Below are positions 1 through 8,262 of a DNA stretch of 64,000 nucleotides, one piece after another. A program made the position numbers and the translations under genes. Where the stretch lies: NCBI GenBank assembly GCA_964402175.1, contig CAYOBN010000015.1, positions 1-64,000 of the forward strand. Reading direction: 5' to 3'. Origin of the DNA: JAWKUK01 sp964402175. GTDB lineage: Bacteria; Planctomycetota; UBA1135; GCA-002686595. Every line of letters starts with the position of its first letter. Positions within the stretch are counted from its first letter, which is position 1. Below the pieces are notes generated by a model that was not told where the DNA came from, made no database searches, and was given only the letters and a program-made list of their open reading frames with translations.

Positions 1-63
1 GCGCGTGCGCAGCACGCGCGACCTCGCCGCCAAGTCGTACCTGGTACCGTTCGACGCGATCGC

Positions 64-106
64 TCCCGCAGTGCGGCAGCCCCCTCCCCGCATTCCCGCA
101 GTTCGG
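64..106 (+). repeat. 13-bp direct repeat upstream of the exporter gene
   Basis: The 13-mers TCCCGCAGTGCGG (64-76) and TCCCGCAGTTCGG (94-106) match at 12 of 13 positions. Their starts are 30 bp apart, about three helical turns, and they sit just upstream of the -10-like hexamer at 120-125. The spacing fits a dimeric regulator site. No regulator can be named. Confidence 0.35.
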
Positions 107-119
107 ACCAATCGCTCGC

Positions 120-125
120 TATGCT
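120..125 (+). promoter_or_regulatory. -10-like TATGCT, possible leaderless promoter
   Basis: The hexamer TATGCT lies 9 nt before the ATG at 135, and no Shine-Dalgarno sequence is visible. The same TANNNT-to-start arrangement recurs before other first-of-unit genes in this window. I see no clear -35 element. Confidence 0.35.
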
Positions 126-134
126 CCCCGCGCC

Positions 135-1397
135 ATGTCGCACGACCGACCCAGCGAGGCCGACCCACGCACCTTCGAGCTCGATGCGCTGTTCCTCATC
201 CGAACGGCCGAGCTGCTGCACTCCTACGGCACCCCGGCGCATCGCTTGGAGCGGCTCCTCGTCCAGATGGCACAGCACCTCGGGCAGACGCTCTCCGTCT
301 TCTCGACGCCGACGTCGATCATGCTGGGCTTCGGCGCCGGCGCGGCCCAACAGCCCCACCTCCTGCGGGTCGAGCCCGGCAGCGTCGACCTCGGCAAGCT
401 GGTCGAGATCGATGACCTGCTGGAAGACGTAGAAGCGCGCCGGATCTCCGTCTCCGACGCGCTCGCGCGCATGGAGGCCCTCGCCGCAGCGCCCGCACGG
501 TACGGCGCCGCATGGACGATCGCCGCGTTCGGCGTGGCCTCGGGCACCGCAGCCCGCTTCTTCGGCGGAGGCGCGGTAGAGGTGCTCGCGGCGCTCGGAC
601 TCGGCGTCCTCATCGGATTGCTCGGCCGCACCTCCCAGCGTCAACCCGGCGTCGCTTCGATCTTCGAGCCCCTCGCGGGTTTCCTCTCCGCGTTCGTCGG
701 GCTCGCGCTGCGGCTCTCCGGTGTGCCCGTCGACGACCGCATCGTCGCGCTCGCGGGCATCATCGTCTTGGTGCCGGGGCTCACGTTGACGGTGGCCATG
801 ATCGAGCTCGCGACGCGGCACCTCGCTTCGGGCACCGCGCGCCTCGCGGGGGCCTCGGCGGTGTTCTTGACGATCGGGCTCGGGGCGGCGCTGGGTCGCT
901 TCGTCGGCGAGACGCTGCTCGACATTGCCGCGGCCCAGGGCGAGGCGGCGCCCGTCGATCGCCTCGCCTGGCTCAGCGATCCGTCGCAATGGCTCGCGCT
1001 GCTCGCGGCGCCGGTCGCGTTCGTGGTCCTCTTCGCCGCGCGCTGGCGCGAAGCGCCCGTCATCATCGCGACGGGCATCCTGGGTTTCCTGGCAGCCCGC
1101 CTCGCGTCGTCCACCTACGCGGACCCCGCGGTCGGCTCGTTCCTCGGAGCGCTCGTCGTGGGCCTCCTCGCGAACCTCTACGCGCGCCGCGCCGATCGCC
1201 CCGCGACCGTGCCGATGCTGCCTGGCATCCTGATGCTCGTGCCGGGCTCGCTGGGGTACCGCGCGCTCGACGCCTTCGTGCGCCACGACACGCTGCGCGG
1301 GGTCGAGACCGCCTTCTCGATGCTGCTCGTCGCGATCTCGCTCGTGGGAGGCCTGCTGACGGCCAACGCCGTGCTGCCTCCGCGGCGCGTGCTGTGA
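135..1397 (+). CDS. threonine/serine exporter family protein (ThrE-type, fused halves)
   Basis: This is a 420-residue inner-membrane protein of the ThrE/PRM10 (DUF1212) family, which exports threonine and serine by a secondary mechanism. Residues 15-120 form the soluble N-terminal part. About ten hydrophobic segments follow from residue 125 to 414. Two family hallmarks are visible: LVPGLTLTVAMIELATRHLA near 212-231, which closes the ThrE half, and PMLPGILMLVPGS near 360-372 in the second (ThrE_2) half. Both halves that are separate genes in many bacteria are therefore fused here. The ATG at 135 is preceded by a -10-like hexamer and a direct repeat. The substrate is inferred from the family. 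Confidence 0.85.
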   Translation: MSHDRPSEADPRTFELDALFLIRTAELLHSYGTPAHRLERLLVQMAQHLGQTLSVFSTPTSIMLGFGAGAAQQPHLLRVEPGSVDLGKLVEIDDLLEDVEARRISVSDALARMEALAAAPARYGAAWTIAAFGVASGTAARFFGGGAVEVLAALGLGVLIGLLGRTSQRQPGVASIFEPLAGFLSAFVGLALRLSGVPVDDRIVALAGIIVLVPGLTLTVAMIELATRHLASGTARLAGASAVFLTIGLGAALGRFVGETLLDIAAAQGEAAPVDRLAWLSDPSQWLALLAAPVAFVVLFAARWREAPVIIATGILGFLAARLASSTYADPAVGSFLGALVVGLLANLYARRADRPATVPMLPGILMLVPGSLGYRALDAFVRHDTLRGVETAFSMLLVAISLVGGLLTANAVLPPRRVL

Positions 1398-1419
1398 GCG
1401 CCCGCGCCGCGGACCGAGC

Positions 1420-1908
1420 TCACATGTAACCCAGGCCCTTGAGCTTCGCCGTCGCCGCCGCGTCGCCCGCGTTCTGCACGGCGGCCAGCAACCGGTCCTT
1501 GACCTCGAGCATGAGCGGGTCGCCGGCCCAGCGCTTGAGGCCGGCGTCCATGACATCGATGGCCTCGAGGTAGTGGCCGTGCGTCTGGAGGTAGCTCTGG
1601 ACGTCGCGGAAGTCCTTCGCCGTGATGGCCTCGGGCTGCTGTTGCGCAAGGCTGAGCAGCTTCGCCGAGGCCTCCTTCGGCGCCCCCTCGGCGAGCGCGC
1701 TGCACAGGAGCAGCGTCGCTTCACGGTAGTCGGCGGACGACGCGTCGAGCCCCGCGACGTGCTTCTGCAGCAGCGCGACGGCCTTGGACGAGTCTCCGGC
1801 CTGCAGCGCGGTCTCGGCAGCGGACATGGGGTCCGCGGTCGCGCCTCCGTTGCAGGAGACGAGGGGGAGGGCGAGGGCGAGGGAGAGGATTTGGGTCGTG
1901 ATGCGCAT
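1420..1908 (-). CDS. TPR-like lipoprotein ending in a KLKGLGYM tag
   Basis: The product is a 162-residue predicted lipoprotein. Its signal peptide ends in a lipobox (LVSC, Cys19). The mature part is alpha-helical and alanine-rich with TPR-like spacing, for example SAAETALQAGDSSKAVALLQ, and so probably mediates protein contacts in the periplasm or outer membrane. The extreme C-terminus reads KLKGLGYM and closely matches KLKGLGYIS at the end of the 65-residue protein at 18941-19138. Both tagged genes lie next to alkaline-phosphatase-superfamily genes; this one is divergent from the gene at 2091. No enzymatic motif is seen. Confidence 0.6.
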   Translation of the reverse strand: MRITTQILSLALALPLVSCNGGATADPMSAAETALQAGDSSKAVALLQKHVAGLDASSADYREATLLLCSALAEGAPKEASAKLLSLAQQQPEAITAKDFRDVQSYLQTHGHYLEAIDVMDAGLKRWAGDPLMLEVKDRLLAAVQNAGDAAATAKLKGLGYM

Positions 1909-2079
1909 GGGTCAGGTGACTCGGGCCCTGAAGCCTACCCGTGTCAGGCCAGTGGGGGACTCTCGGAGGGCTACGGCCGGGGGCGCCCCGATGTGAGTAT
2001 CATTGTAGGGCACCCCGTCGGGCCGCGCCGCCCGGGTATCTTCTCCGCCCTTTCGACCGCTTCGCCGTGCCCCGCGCGG

Positions 2080-2085
2080 TACGTT
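2080..2085 (+). promoter_or_regulatory. -10-like TACGTT, possible leaderless promoter
   Basis: TACGTT ends 5 nt before the ATG at 2091. The identical hexamer lies 7 nt before the ATG at 18941. No Shine-Dalgarno sequence is present. Confidence 0.35.
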
Positions 2086-2090
2086 CTGAC

Positions 2091-3062
2091 ATGGGAATCT
2101 TCGACGTCTTCAAGAAGAAGAGACAGCCGGCCGGTCAGCGCCCGCCGCTGCCGCCGCGGCCGCTGCCCCGCCCCGGCATGGTCCAGAAGCCGGACCCGCA
2201 GGCGGAGAACCACTTCGTCATCGTGATCCTCGACTCCTGCCGCTACGACTCGTTCGTGGCCGCGGCGCCGAAGGTCATCACGAAGCTCTCGGGCGGCAAG
2301 GTCGAGAAGCGCTACACGTACGCCTCGTGGACGGCTCCGTCGCACTACAACCTGCTGACGGGCCTCCTGCCCCACACGAGCCCGGAGAACGTCTACGCCT
2401 CCGAGTACTACAAAGAGGACTTCTACAACTACAACCAGCGGCTCGGCTCGAAGGGCACCGACATCGACTTCGGCGCGATGGTGCCGTCGCTCTGGTTGCC
2501 GCAGTTCCTCCAGGCGAAGCTCGGTTACGACACCCACGCGCGGATGTCGCTGCCGGTGCTGAACCCGAAGACGGGCATCAACCGCGGCTTCGACTCGTTC
2601 CAGCTCATGGACCACCACAACGACATGGCCGCGATGTTGCCGACCATGAAGTTCGACGGTGACCGGCCGCAGTTCTATCTGCTGAACGTCGGCGAGACGC
2701 ACTACCCGTACGCCAAGCCGAACGAAGACTCTTCGATGTGGCCGCGCATCAGCGGCGTCAACGGCGTCTTCAAGAAGATGAACGAGCAGATCGCGGCGAA
2801 GGGCGACGAGGAGAAGTTCCGCGAGGACTTCCAGTTCTTCGACCAGGACAAACTCGACCAGCTCCGCGAGCGTCAGGTCGACACCGTGCGTTATCTGGAC
2901 GGTGTGTTCGAGCAGCTCTACGACATGCTGCCGAAGAACACCCACGTCATCGTGACCGCGGACCACGGCGAGCTCTTCGGCGAAGCCGGTTACTTCGGCC
3001 ACGGTCCGATCATGCACGAGAAGTGCTTCGAGGTGCCGTTCCTCGAAGGCAAGCTGCGCTGA
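2091..3062 (+). CDS. sulfatase/alkaline-phosphatase-fold metalloenzyme with Thr nucleophile
   Basis: This 323-residue protein belongs to the alkaline phosphatase superfamily. Metal-binding residues are visible in VIVILDSCRYDSF (Asp48), TADHGE (Asp291, His292) and the following GHGP. The nucleophile region reads WTAPSHYNLLTG. Thr81 occupies the place of the Cys or Ser that classical sulfatases convert to formylglycine, so a phosphodiesterase, phosphotransferase or hydrolase role is likelier than sulfate-ester hydrolysis. The N-terminus is lysine- and proline-rich with no signal peptide, so the protein is probably cytoplasmic. The ATG at 2091 was chosen over upstream in-frame starts because conserved sequence begins soon after it and a -10-like hexamer precedes it. 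The substrate is unknown. Confidence 0.7.
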   Translation: MGIFDVFKKKRQPAGQRPPLPPRPLPRPGMVQKPDPQAENHFVIVILDSCRYDSFVAAAPKVITKLSGGKVEKRYTYASWTAPSHYNLLTGLLPHTSPENVYASEYYKEDFYNYNQRLGSKGTDIDFGAMVPSLWLPQFLQAKLGYDTHARMSLPVLNPKTGINRGFDSFQLMDHHNDMAAMLPTMKFDGDRPQFYLLNVGETHYPYAKPNEDSSMWPRISGVNGVFKKMNEQIAAKGDEEKFREDFQFFDQDKLDQLRERQVDTVRYLDGVFEQLYDMLPKNTHVIVTADHGELFGEAGYFGHGPIMHEKCFEVPFLEGKLR

Positions 3063-3071
3063 GCGGTCTGC

Positions 3072-3104
3072 GCAGGCGGGAGCGCGCGGAGCGCTCCCGC
3101 CTGC
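3072..3104. terminator. bidirectional hairpin between convergent genes
   Basis: A perfect 14-bp inverted repeat (GCAGGCGGGAGCGC at 3072-3085 and its complement at 3091-3104) encloses a 5-nt loop, GCGGA. It lies between the stop codons of the convergent genes ending at 3062 and 3122. Neither side has a T-tract, so termination could be Rho-assisted or the hairpin could protect the mRNA 3' ends. Confidence 0.6.
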
Positions 3105-3121
3105 AGAGAGAAGCGGAGCGC

Positions 3122-5197
3122 TCAGAGCACCGAGCGCAGCACGAACCCGATCACGAGGTCGAAGCGCTCGACGAGGTTCTGGATGCGCAGGTCGAGCCCG
3201 ATCGCGGTGTCGGCCACGTTGAACGGCACGACCGCGTGTTGCGCAGCCAGGTACTCGGCGAGCGCGTCCTGCTCCGAGCCCGGAGCCGCGAACGTCGCGA
3301 CGCCAGCGGGCAGGTTGTTCGCGGTCAGCTCGACGCGGTTCGCAAAGACCGGATCCGCGTTGATGAACGCCGGGAACGGGTAGTTGTCGCCGCCGTTCGC
3401 CAGGAAGTTCAGCGTCACGATGCGGATCGGATTCGCTCCGACGACTTGGCCGTTCAGCACGAAGAAGGGCAGGTCGTTCGTCGCGCCGATGAGCCCCGCC
3501 GTGCGCACCCGCTGGCCCACCGGCATGATGGGATCGAAGCTGAACGCGATGCCGCCGAATTGGCCGAAGGCACCCGGCGTCGCGCCCGGAGCGACGCCGG
3601 CGACGGCGTGCTCCAGCACCGCTTTGAGCTGCGCGCGGGTCAGCGTGAGCAGCGTCAGCGTATTGTTGAAGCGCAGGCTGTTCTCGATGTCGAGCTGCGA
3701 GATCTGACCCGCCAGCTTGCCCGACTCCGGGTTCGCCGTGGTCGGCAGCAGCGCGCCTGTCGTCCCGTCGATCGAACCGATCTCCGCGCGGATACCGCCG
3801 CCGTTCTTGATCGAGACGCGCACGTTCGGGTCGACCTGACGCGCGACGAAGAGGTTCGCGTCGGCGGTCAGATTACCGAGGTTCGTCTCTTGGGTCCGCA
3901 CCTGCGCGCGGCGGCCTTCCAGGAAGACGCTGGCGCTGCCGAACACGTTGCCGTCCTTGACGACGACGACCTGCCGGACCGCGCCGGTCAAGCCCGCGAC
4001 CACCGAGCCCTTGGTGCCCGAGGCAAACGGATCCGCGCCCGCCCAGAGGTCGGTGACACCCTGTGCGTCGGTCGCAAACGCGCCGCTCTCTGCGGCATCG
4101 ACGGAGGCCGGAACGACGACGCCGTTCGCGTCGAAGGTCACACTGAGTCGGCCGACGTAGGAGTACTGCCCGTCGGTGCTGACGATCAGCGCCGGTTCAC
4201 CCGCGGCGTTGGTCGCCAAGACCGGGTACGGTCCGCCCGCGACGTCCCCCGCGCGCAGGCGGTCGGTGCTGTCGGCCAACAGGGTGTCCGAGCCGCCCGC
4301 GATGATGACGTCCACGCCGAAGAGGCGGCCGACGAGGTCCAGCTCCAGCGCGAGCTGCTGGAGGTGCGTCACGAGGATGATCTTGTCGACGCCGAGGTTC
4401 CGAACTGCATCGATCGTCGGCTGGAGGATGTTCGCCAGCGCAGCCATGTCGTTGGTGCCCGCGCCGGGCTGCCCGACGGCGACGCCGCCCGGCGACGAGA
4501 TGGACGCGAGGAGCGGCGTCGTCGCACCGATGACGCCGAAGCGCTCACCGCCGCGCTCGATGATCGTCGCCGCGGCCAGCTTCGGGGCGGCGGCACCCGC
4601 CACAAGGTCCTGCGTGGTCGAGCGGAAGGCCGTGCTCGGCAGGATCGACGACGTGAAAGCGCTCGCTAGGGCCGACTCGCCGCTGAAGTCGAGGTTCGCA
4701 GACAGGTACGGGAACTGCACTCCGAGCCAGCGCGCTTCGTCGAGGATCCCGTCGTTGTTGGAGTCGCGGATGTCCGCCCGCACGAACTCCGCGAGGACAC
4801 CCGTGCCCGCGTCGAACTCGTGGTTGCCGAGCGCCGAGGCGTCGAAGCCCAGCGTGTTCATGATCGCGATATCGAAGCGTCCGACCCCCTCGCGCCCCGC
4901 AGGGAGGCGGAGGCTGCGGCGCAGAACGGGTCGCACGCTCGGGTCGCCCGACGCGGAGAAGAACGGCCCCGGGATGACGTTGTCGCCCGCGGAGAGCAGG
5001 AGCGAAGGCACACCGGCGAGCTGCGCCTCGGCTTCGAGCGCCTCGACGACAGCGGCGAAGTTCGGGGCGTCGGCGATCGCGTCGACGCCGCCCTCCAGGT
5101 CGGAGGCGTGGAGGATCTGTACGCGGACCTGTGCGGGCACCGCCGCGCAGAGGCCGAAGAGCGCCGTGAGGCGCAGGGGGGCGGAGAATCGGAGCAT
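3122..5197 (-). CDS. secreted 5'-nucleotidase-family metallophosphatase
   Basis: This 691-residue protein starts with a Sec signal peptide, likely cleaved after AVPAQ near residue 23. A calcineurin-like metallophosphatase domain follows: LHASDLEGG (Asp33), SAGDNV (70-74) and GNHEFDAG (124-131) supply metal ligands. A C-terminal 5'-nucleotidase domain spans about 425-640, with the family motif TNLGNLTADANLF near 440 and a GGGIRAEI segment. The family hydrolyses extracellular nucleotides or UDP-sugars to release phosphate and nucleoside. No anchor or sorting motif is visible at the C-terminus. The gene is convergent with the sulfatase-fold gene and shares a hairpin with it. Confidence 0.85.
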   Translation of the reverse strand: MLRFSAPLRLTALFGLCAAVPAQVRVQILHASDLEGGVDAIADAPNFAAVVEALEAEAQLAGVPSLLLSAGDNVIPGPFFSASGDPSVRPVLRRSLRLPAGREGVGRFDIAIMNTLGFDASALGNHEFDAGTGVLAEFVRADIRDSNNDGILDEARWLGVQFPYLSANLDFSGESALASAFTSSILPSTAFRSTTQDLVAGAAAPKLAAATIIERGGERFGVIGATTPLLASISSPGGVAVGQPGAGTNDMAALANILQPTIDAVRNLGVDKIILVTHLQQLALELDLVGRLFGVDVIIAGGSDTLLADSTDRLRAGDVAGGPYPVLATNAAGEPALIVSTDGQYSYVGRLSVTFDANGVVVPASVDAAESGAFATDAQGVTDLWAGADPFASGTKGSVVAGLTGAVRQVVVVKDGNVFGSASVFLEGRRAQVRTQETNLGNLTADANLFVARQVDPNVRVSIKNGGGIRAEIGSIDGTTGALLPTTANPESGKLAGQISQLDIENSLRFNNTLTLLTLTRAQLKAVLEHAVAGVAPGATPGAFGQFGGIAFSFDPIMPVGQRVRTAGLIGATNDLPFFVLNGQVVGANPIRIVTLNFLANGGDNYPFPAFINADPVFANRVELTANNLPAGVATFAAPGSEQDALAEYLAAQHAVVPFNVADTAIGLDLRIQNLVERFDLVIGFVLRSVL

Positions 5198-5391
5198 GGT
5201 TCAGTTCGTCGAAGGAACGGTGCCCGGGCGCTGCGGCAGGAGGCCGCGCACCTGCGGCCGGGCATCGCCCAGAGCCTGGGACCGCCGAATCAGCCCTGTG
5301 TGAGGCGTGGATCAAGCCTCGCAGCCTGCGACAGCGGCGCCGGTCCAGGACCCGCGTGCCTGCGCTCGGGCAGAGCGAGGCGCGGCGCCGT

Positions 5392-5397
5392 AGAGTT
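5392..5397 (+). promoter_or_regulatory. -10-like TAGAGT, possible leaderless promoter
   Basis: TAGAGT lies exactly 7 nt before the ATG at 5405, the spacing expected if transcription starts at or next to the start codon. No Shine-Dalgarno sequence is present. Confidence 0.4.
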
Positions 5398-5404
5398 CCG
5401 CCCC

Positions 5405-6616
5405 ATGGACCTCGACCTCCCGGCGCACCTGGCCGCCATCCGCGCGGCCCGCGAGCGCTTGCGCCCCTATGTGCGCGAGACACCGACGGTGTACTCCTAC
5501 TCGTTCAGCGAGCTCTCGCGCTGCGATGTGCACCTGAAGCTGGAGAACCTCCAGCGCACGGGGTCGTTCAAGGTGCGCGGCGCCCTGAACCGGATCTTGA
5601 TGCTCACCGAGGCCGACCGCGCGCGGGGCCTCGTCGCGGCGTCCGCAGGCAACCACGCGCAGGGGGTCGCCCTCAGTGCGCAGCTCGCTGGCTGCACCGC
5701 GAAGATCGTCATGCCGGTGTCCACGGCGTTGACCAAGGTGGAGCGGACCCGTGGGTACGGCGCCGAAGTCGTCCTACACGGCGAGAACTACGACCAAGCG
5801 GCGCTCTTCGCCCGCGAGCTCGTCGAACGCGAAGGGCGCACGATGGTGCACCCCTTCGACGACTGGGAGGTGATCTACGGCCAGGGCACGGTCGGCCTCG
5901 AGTTGCTCGAGCAGGTGCCCGACGTATCGACGGTCATCCTTCCGATCGGCGGCGGCGGCCTCATCGCTGGTGTGGCGCTGGCGATCAAGGCGCTGCGTCC
6001 CGAAGTGACCGTCGTCGGCGTGCAAGCCGAGGGCGCGTCGCCGATGGTGCAGTCGATCCAGGAGGGCGAGAAGCGCGTCGTGCCCTCACCGAAGACCTTG
6101 GCCGAGGGCATCCGCGTCGGGCGCGTCGGCGACAACACCTACGAAGTCGTGAAGCGCTGCGTGGACCGGACGCTGACCGTGACGGAGGACGAGATCGCCG
6201 CCGCAGTCGTCGACCTGATGGAGCGCAACAAAGTCGTCGCAGAGGCCGCCGCTGTGACGCCGGTCGCCGCCATCGCCGCGCAGAAGCTGCGGCTCGCGGG
6301 CTCGATCTGCGCCGTGATCAGCGGCGGCAACATCGACCTCACTCTGCTCGAGCGCTTGATCGAGAGCGGCCTCGCCCGGCAGGGTCGGCTCGGGTTACTC
6401 CGCTTGCGTATGGACGACCGGCCCGGGCGGCTGCAGGTCGTCCTCGACGCGATCGCACGCGCAGGCGCCAACGTCAAGGACGTGCGCCACGACCGCGCGG
6501 GCTGGAAGGTCCCCGTCGGCGCAGTGGAGGTCGAGGTCCTCGTCGAGCTGCGCGCGTCCCAAGACCTGGAGCTGCTCTACGGTCAGCTCGCGGCGGAGGG
6601 CTTCGAGCGAGCCTGA
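5405..6616 (+). CDS. ilvA: threonine ammonia-lyase
   Basis: This 403-residue PLP enzyme deaminates threonine to 2-oxobutanoate, feeding isoleucine synthesis or threonine breakdown. The PLP-binding lysine lies in RTGSFKVRGA (Lys56). SAGNHAQGVA (80-89) binds the substrate carboxylate, and the glycine loop PIGGGGLIAG (about 180-189) binds the PLP phosphate. A C-terminal ACT-like domain, about residues 330-403, is of the short single type typical of the TIGR01127 (catabolic-like) group rather than the double-ACT biosynthetic IlvA. The open frame extends far upstream, but homology begins at the ATG at 5405, which has a leaderless-type hexamer before it. Confidence 0.88.
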   Translation: MDLDLPAHLAAIRAARERLRPYVRETPTVYSYSFSELSRCDVHLKLENLQRTGSFKVRGALNRILMLTEADRARGLVAASAGNHAQGVALSAQLAGCTAKIVMPVSTALTKVERTRGYGAEVVLHGENYDQAALFARELVEREGRTMVHPFDDWEVIYGQGTVGLELLEQVPDVSTVILPIGGGGLIAGVALAIKALRPEVTVVGVQAEGASPMVQSIQEGEKRVVPSPKTLAEGIRVGRVGDNTYEVVKRCVDRTLTVTEDEIAAAVVDLMERNKVVAEAAAVTPVAAIAAQKLRLAGSICAVISGGNIDLTLLERLIESGLARQGRLGLLRLRMDDRPGRLQVVLDAIARAGANVKDVRHDRAGWKVPVGAVEVEVLVELRASQDLELLYGQLAAEGFERA

Positions 6617-6620
6617 GCGA

Positions 6621-7181
6621 TCACGCCGCGTCGCGCCGATCGGCGGTGGATCCGCTCGCGACCGATGTCACCTTCTCGGCCTCAGTAGCCGCAGGCTGCT
6701 GCTCCAGGGTGCCCGTTGCAGGGCCCGCCTGAGGGCCCGCCTGAGTGCCCATTGCGGCGGTCGCCGTCTGCGCGCGCAGCGCATCGACGGCGTCGTTCAA
6801 GGCGTCGCAGAGGTCCCAAAGCTCGTCGTCCTTGCGGATGCGGCACGGCCCCAGCTCTTCGCCGCGGGCGAGCGCTTTGCAGTACTCCTGCATGCGGTAG
6901 GCCGGACCCGCGATGCGGTGGGTCAGCAGGAGGCCGATCGCGAACATCAGCGGCACGAGCACACCGACCGTCAGGCCGACATTCGTCAGCATGATCCGCG
7001 GCAGCTCACGCAGCAGGAGGTCTCCCGCTTCTGGCAGATCTCTGGCGACGCCTGTCAGAGCGCTGTTGAGCAGCACCACCTGGAAGAGCGACGTCGTCGC
7101 GGCGATCCCCATGAAGACGGCGATCATCTTCAGTTGGAGCGACGAGTTGATCAGCTTCTTCTTCCGCTTGAACTTGGCCAT
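6621..7181 (-). CDS. two-TM protein with HAMP domain
   Basis: This 186-residue inner-membrane protein has a lysine-rich N-terminus (MAKFKRKKKL), TM1 near 18-38, a short periplasmic loop, TM2 near 65-87 and a HAMP-like segment at 88-137 that begins HRIAGPAYRM, the usual junction signature. The C-terminal 45 residues are low-complexity and rich in Ala, Gln, Gly and Thr. No kinase, cyclase or methyl-accepting region follows, so HAMP is the only signalling element. The gene lies 38 nt downstream of two minor-pilin genes on the same strand and may act with that secretion or pilus system. The ATG at 7181 fits the TM topology better than longer in-frame starts. Confidence 0.7.
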   Translation of the reverse strand: MAKFKRKKKLINSSLQLKMIAVFMGIAATTSLFQVVLLNSALTGVARDLPEAGDLLLRELPRIMLTNVGLTVGVLVPLMFAIGLLLTHRIAGPAYRMQEYCKALARGEELGPCRIRKDDELWDLCDALNDAVDALRAQTATAAMGTQAGPQAGPATGTLEQQPAATEAEKVTSVASGSTADRRDAA

Positions 7182-7219
7182 GGCGCTGGAGTCGGTCTCG
7201 GTGTGGGGCGCGGGCGGGG

Positions 7220-8254
7220 TCACTCCGCGGCCCCGTTGCGGAGGTGGAGGACGGTTTCGAAGCGCTTCACGACCTGGGCACGGTTGACCGAGCCGATCAG
7301 CACGAAGAGGCGGATGCGCAGGCGCCCAGACATAGGCGTCCACAGGAACATCGGGTCCTCGAAACCATCGTTGTCGAGGTCCGAGCCCCAGTTGTTCCGC
7401 TCCTGCAGCACGATCGGCGGGCACAGCGGGACGTCGCTTGCGGTGGCGTTGCCATCGACCGCGTCCCACGAGCGCTGCTGGATCCGACCGAGGTCGAACG
7501 TATCTTGAAGGTCGCCGTCGCCATTGAAGTCGAAGTTGCGCTCGGCTTCGGTGATCTCTGCGACCGGTTGGAAGTAGATGCAGGCGCGGCCATCTTCCGT
7601 CGGGCGCGCGCCGACGGTCGCGCCCCAGCGCACGCCGGTCGGCGTCAGGTAGTTCGTGCCGCCGGTCGGATCGACGGGGACGCGGTAGCTGAAGCCCGTC
7701 CCGTCGCCGCGGTAGAAGAGGTCTGCCAGCAGCTCGCGGCTCTGGCCGTCGAACGCCGACGCAGGCGGCGCGATCTGCTCGTCGATCACGACCGCAGCGG
7801 GAGCCCAGAGCACCGTCGCGCCGCTGGCGTGGGAGCGCGGCGAACCGCCTTGCGCGCCGCGCTCCAACTGCAGGAACGCCGACGCAGCCGGATCGAACTC
7901 GGAATAGAGGATACGCTCCTCGCTGCCGGTGCCCGCATCGATCAAGAGCATTCCGACATCAGGAAACCCCGCGGTCGCGTCGACATCCACCACGAAGTTC
8001 TCTCCGGACGGAAGCGCTGAGGCGAGCGCCACCGAGGGCACGACACCCTGCGAGAAGTCGAGTTGGGTCTCGATCTTCGTCAACAGATCGTTGACGACTC
8101 GCTCATGGTGCGAGACCGCTTGCAGCTCAGCCAATCCGCGCGCTTCCCGCTGCAGTTGAACGGTCATGAACGCCATGATCAGCGAGATCAACACCATCGC
8201 GATGGCGAGCTCGACGAGAGTGAAGCCTCTGCGTGCGGGACGGCGTTGCAGCAT
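7220..8254 (-). CDS. prepilin-like protein with N-terminal methylation motif
   Basis: This 344-residue type IV pilin-like or pseudopilin protein has the class III signal RRGFTLVELAIAM: cleavage falls after Gly10, Phe11 becomes the N-terminus and Glu16 is the +5 residue. A single hydrophobic helix follows. The large C-terminal domain carries acidic calcium-loop-like stretches, DFNGDGDLQD and DLDNDGFED. Length and the hydrophobic stem suggest a minor pilin (PilW/GspJ-like) at the tip of a pilus or type II secretion pseudopilus. Its start lies 8 nt after the end of the other prepilin gene, so both are probably co-transcribed. No assembly ATPase or secretin is in the window. Confidence 0.75.
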   Translation of the reverse strand: MLQRRPARRGFTLVELAIAMVLISLIMAFMTVQLQREARGLAELQAVSHHERVVNDLLTKIETQLDFSQGVVPSVALASALPSGENFVVDVDATAGFPDVGMLLIDAGTGSEERILYSEFDPAASAFLQLERGAQGGSPRSHASGATVLWAPAAVVIDEQIAPPASAFDGQSRELLADLFYRGDGTGFSYRVPVDPTGGTNYLTPTGVRWGATVGARPTEDGRACIYFQPVAEITEAERNFDFNGDGDLQDTFDLGRIQQRSWDAVDGNATASDVPLCPPIVLQERNNWGSDLDNDGFEDPMFLWTPMSGRLRIRLFVLIGSVNRAQVVKRFETVLHLRNGAAE

Positions 8255-8262
8255 GGCGAGCG

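Noticed and set aside
1..134. Possible end of an upstream gene in the first 80 bases
   Set aside because: One frame shows GC3-rich codons, but it stays open through the exporter gene and no stop or motif supports a real C-terminus.
1394..1423. 6-bp inverted repeat GTGAGC/GCTCAC spanning both stop codons of the first two genes
   Set aside because: The stem is short with an 18-nt loop; it may only reflect TGA in both orientations.
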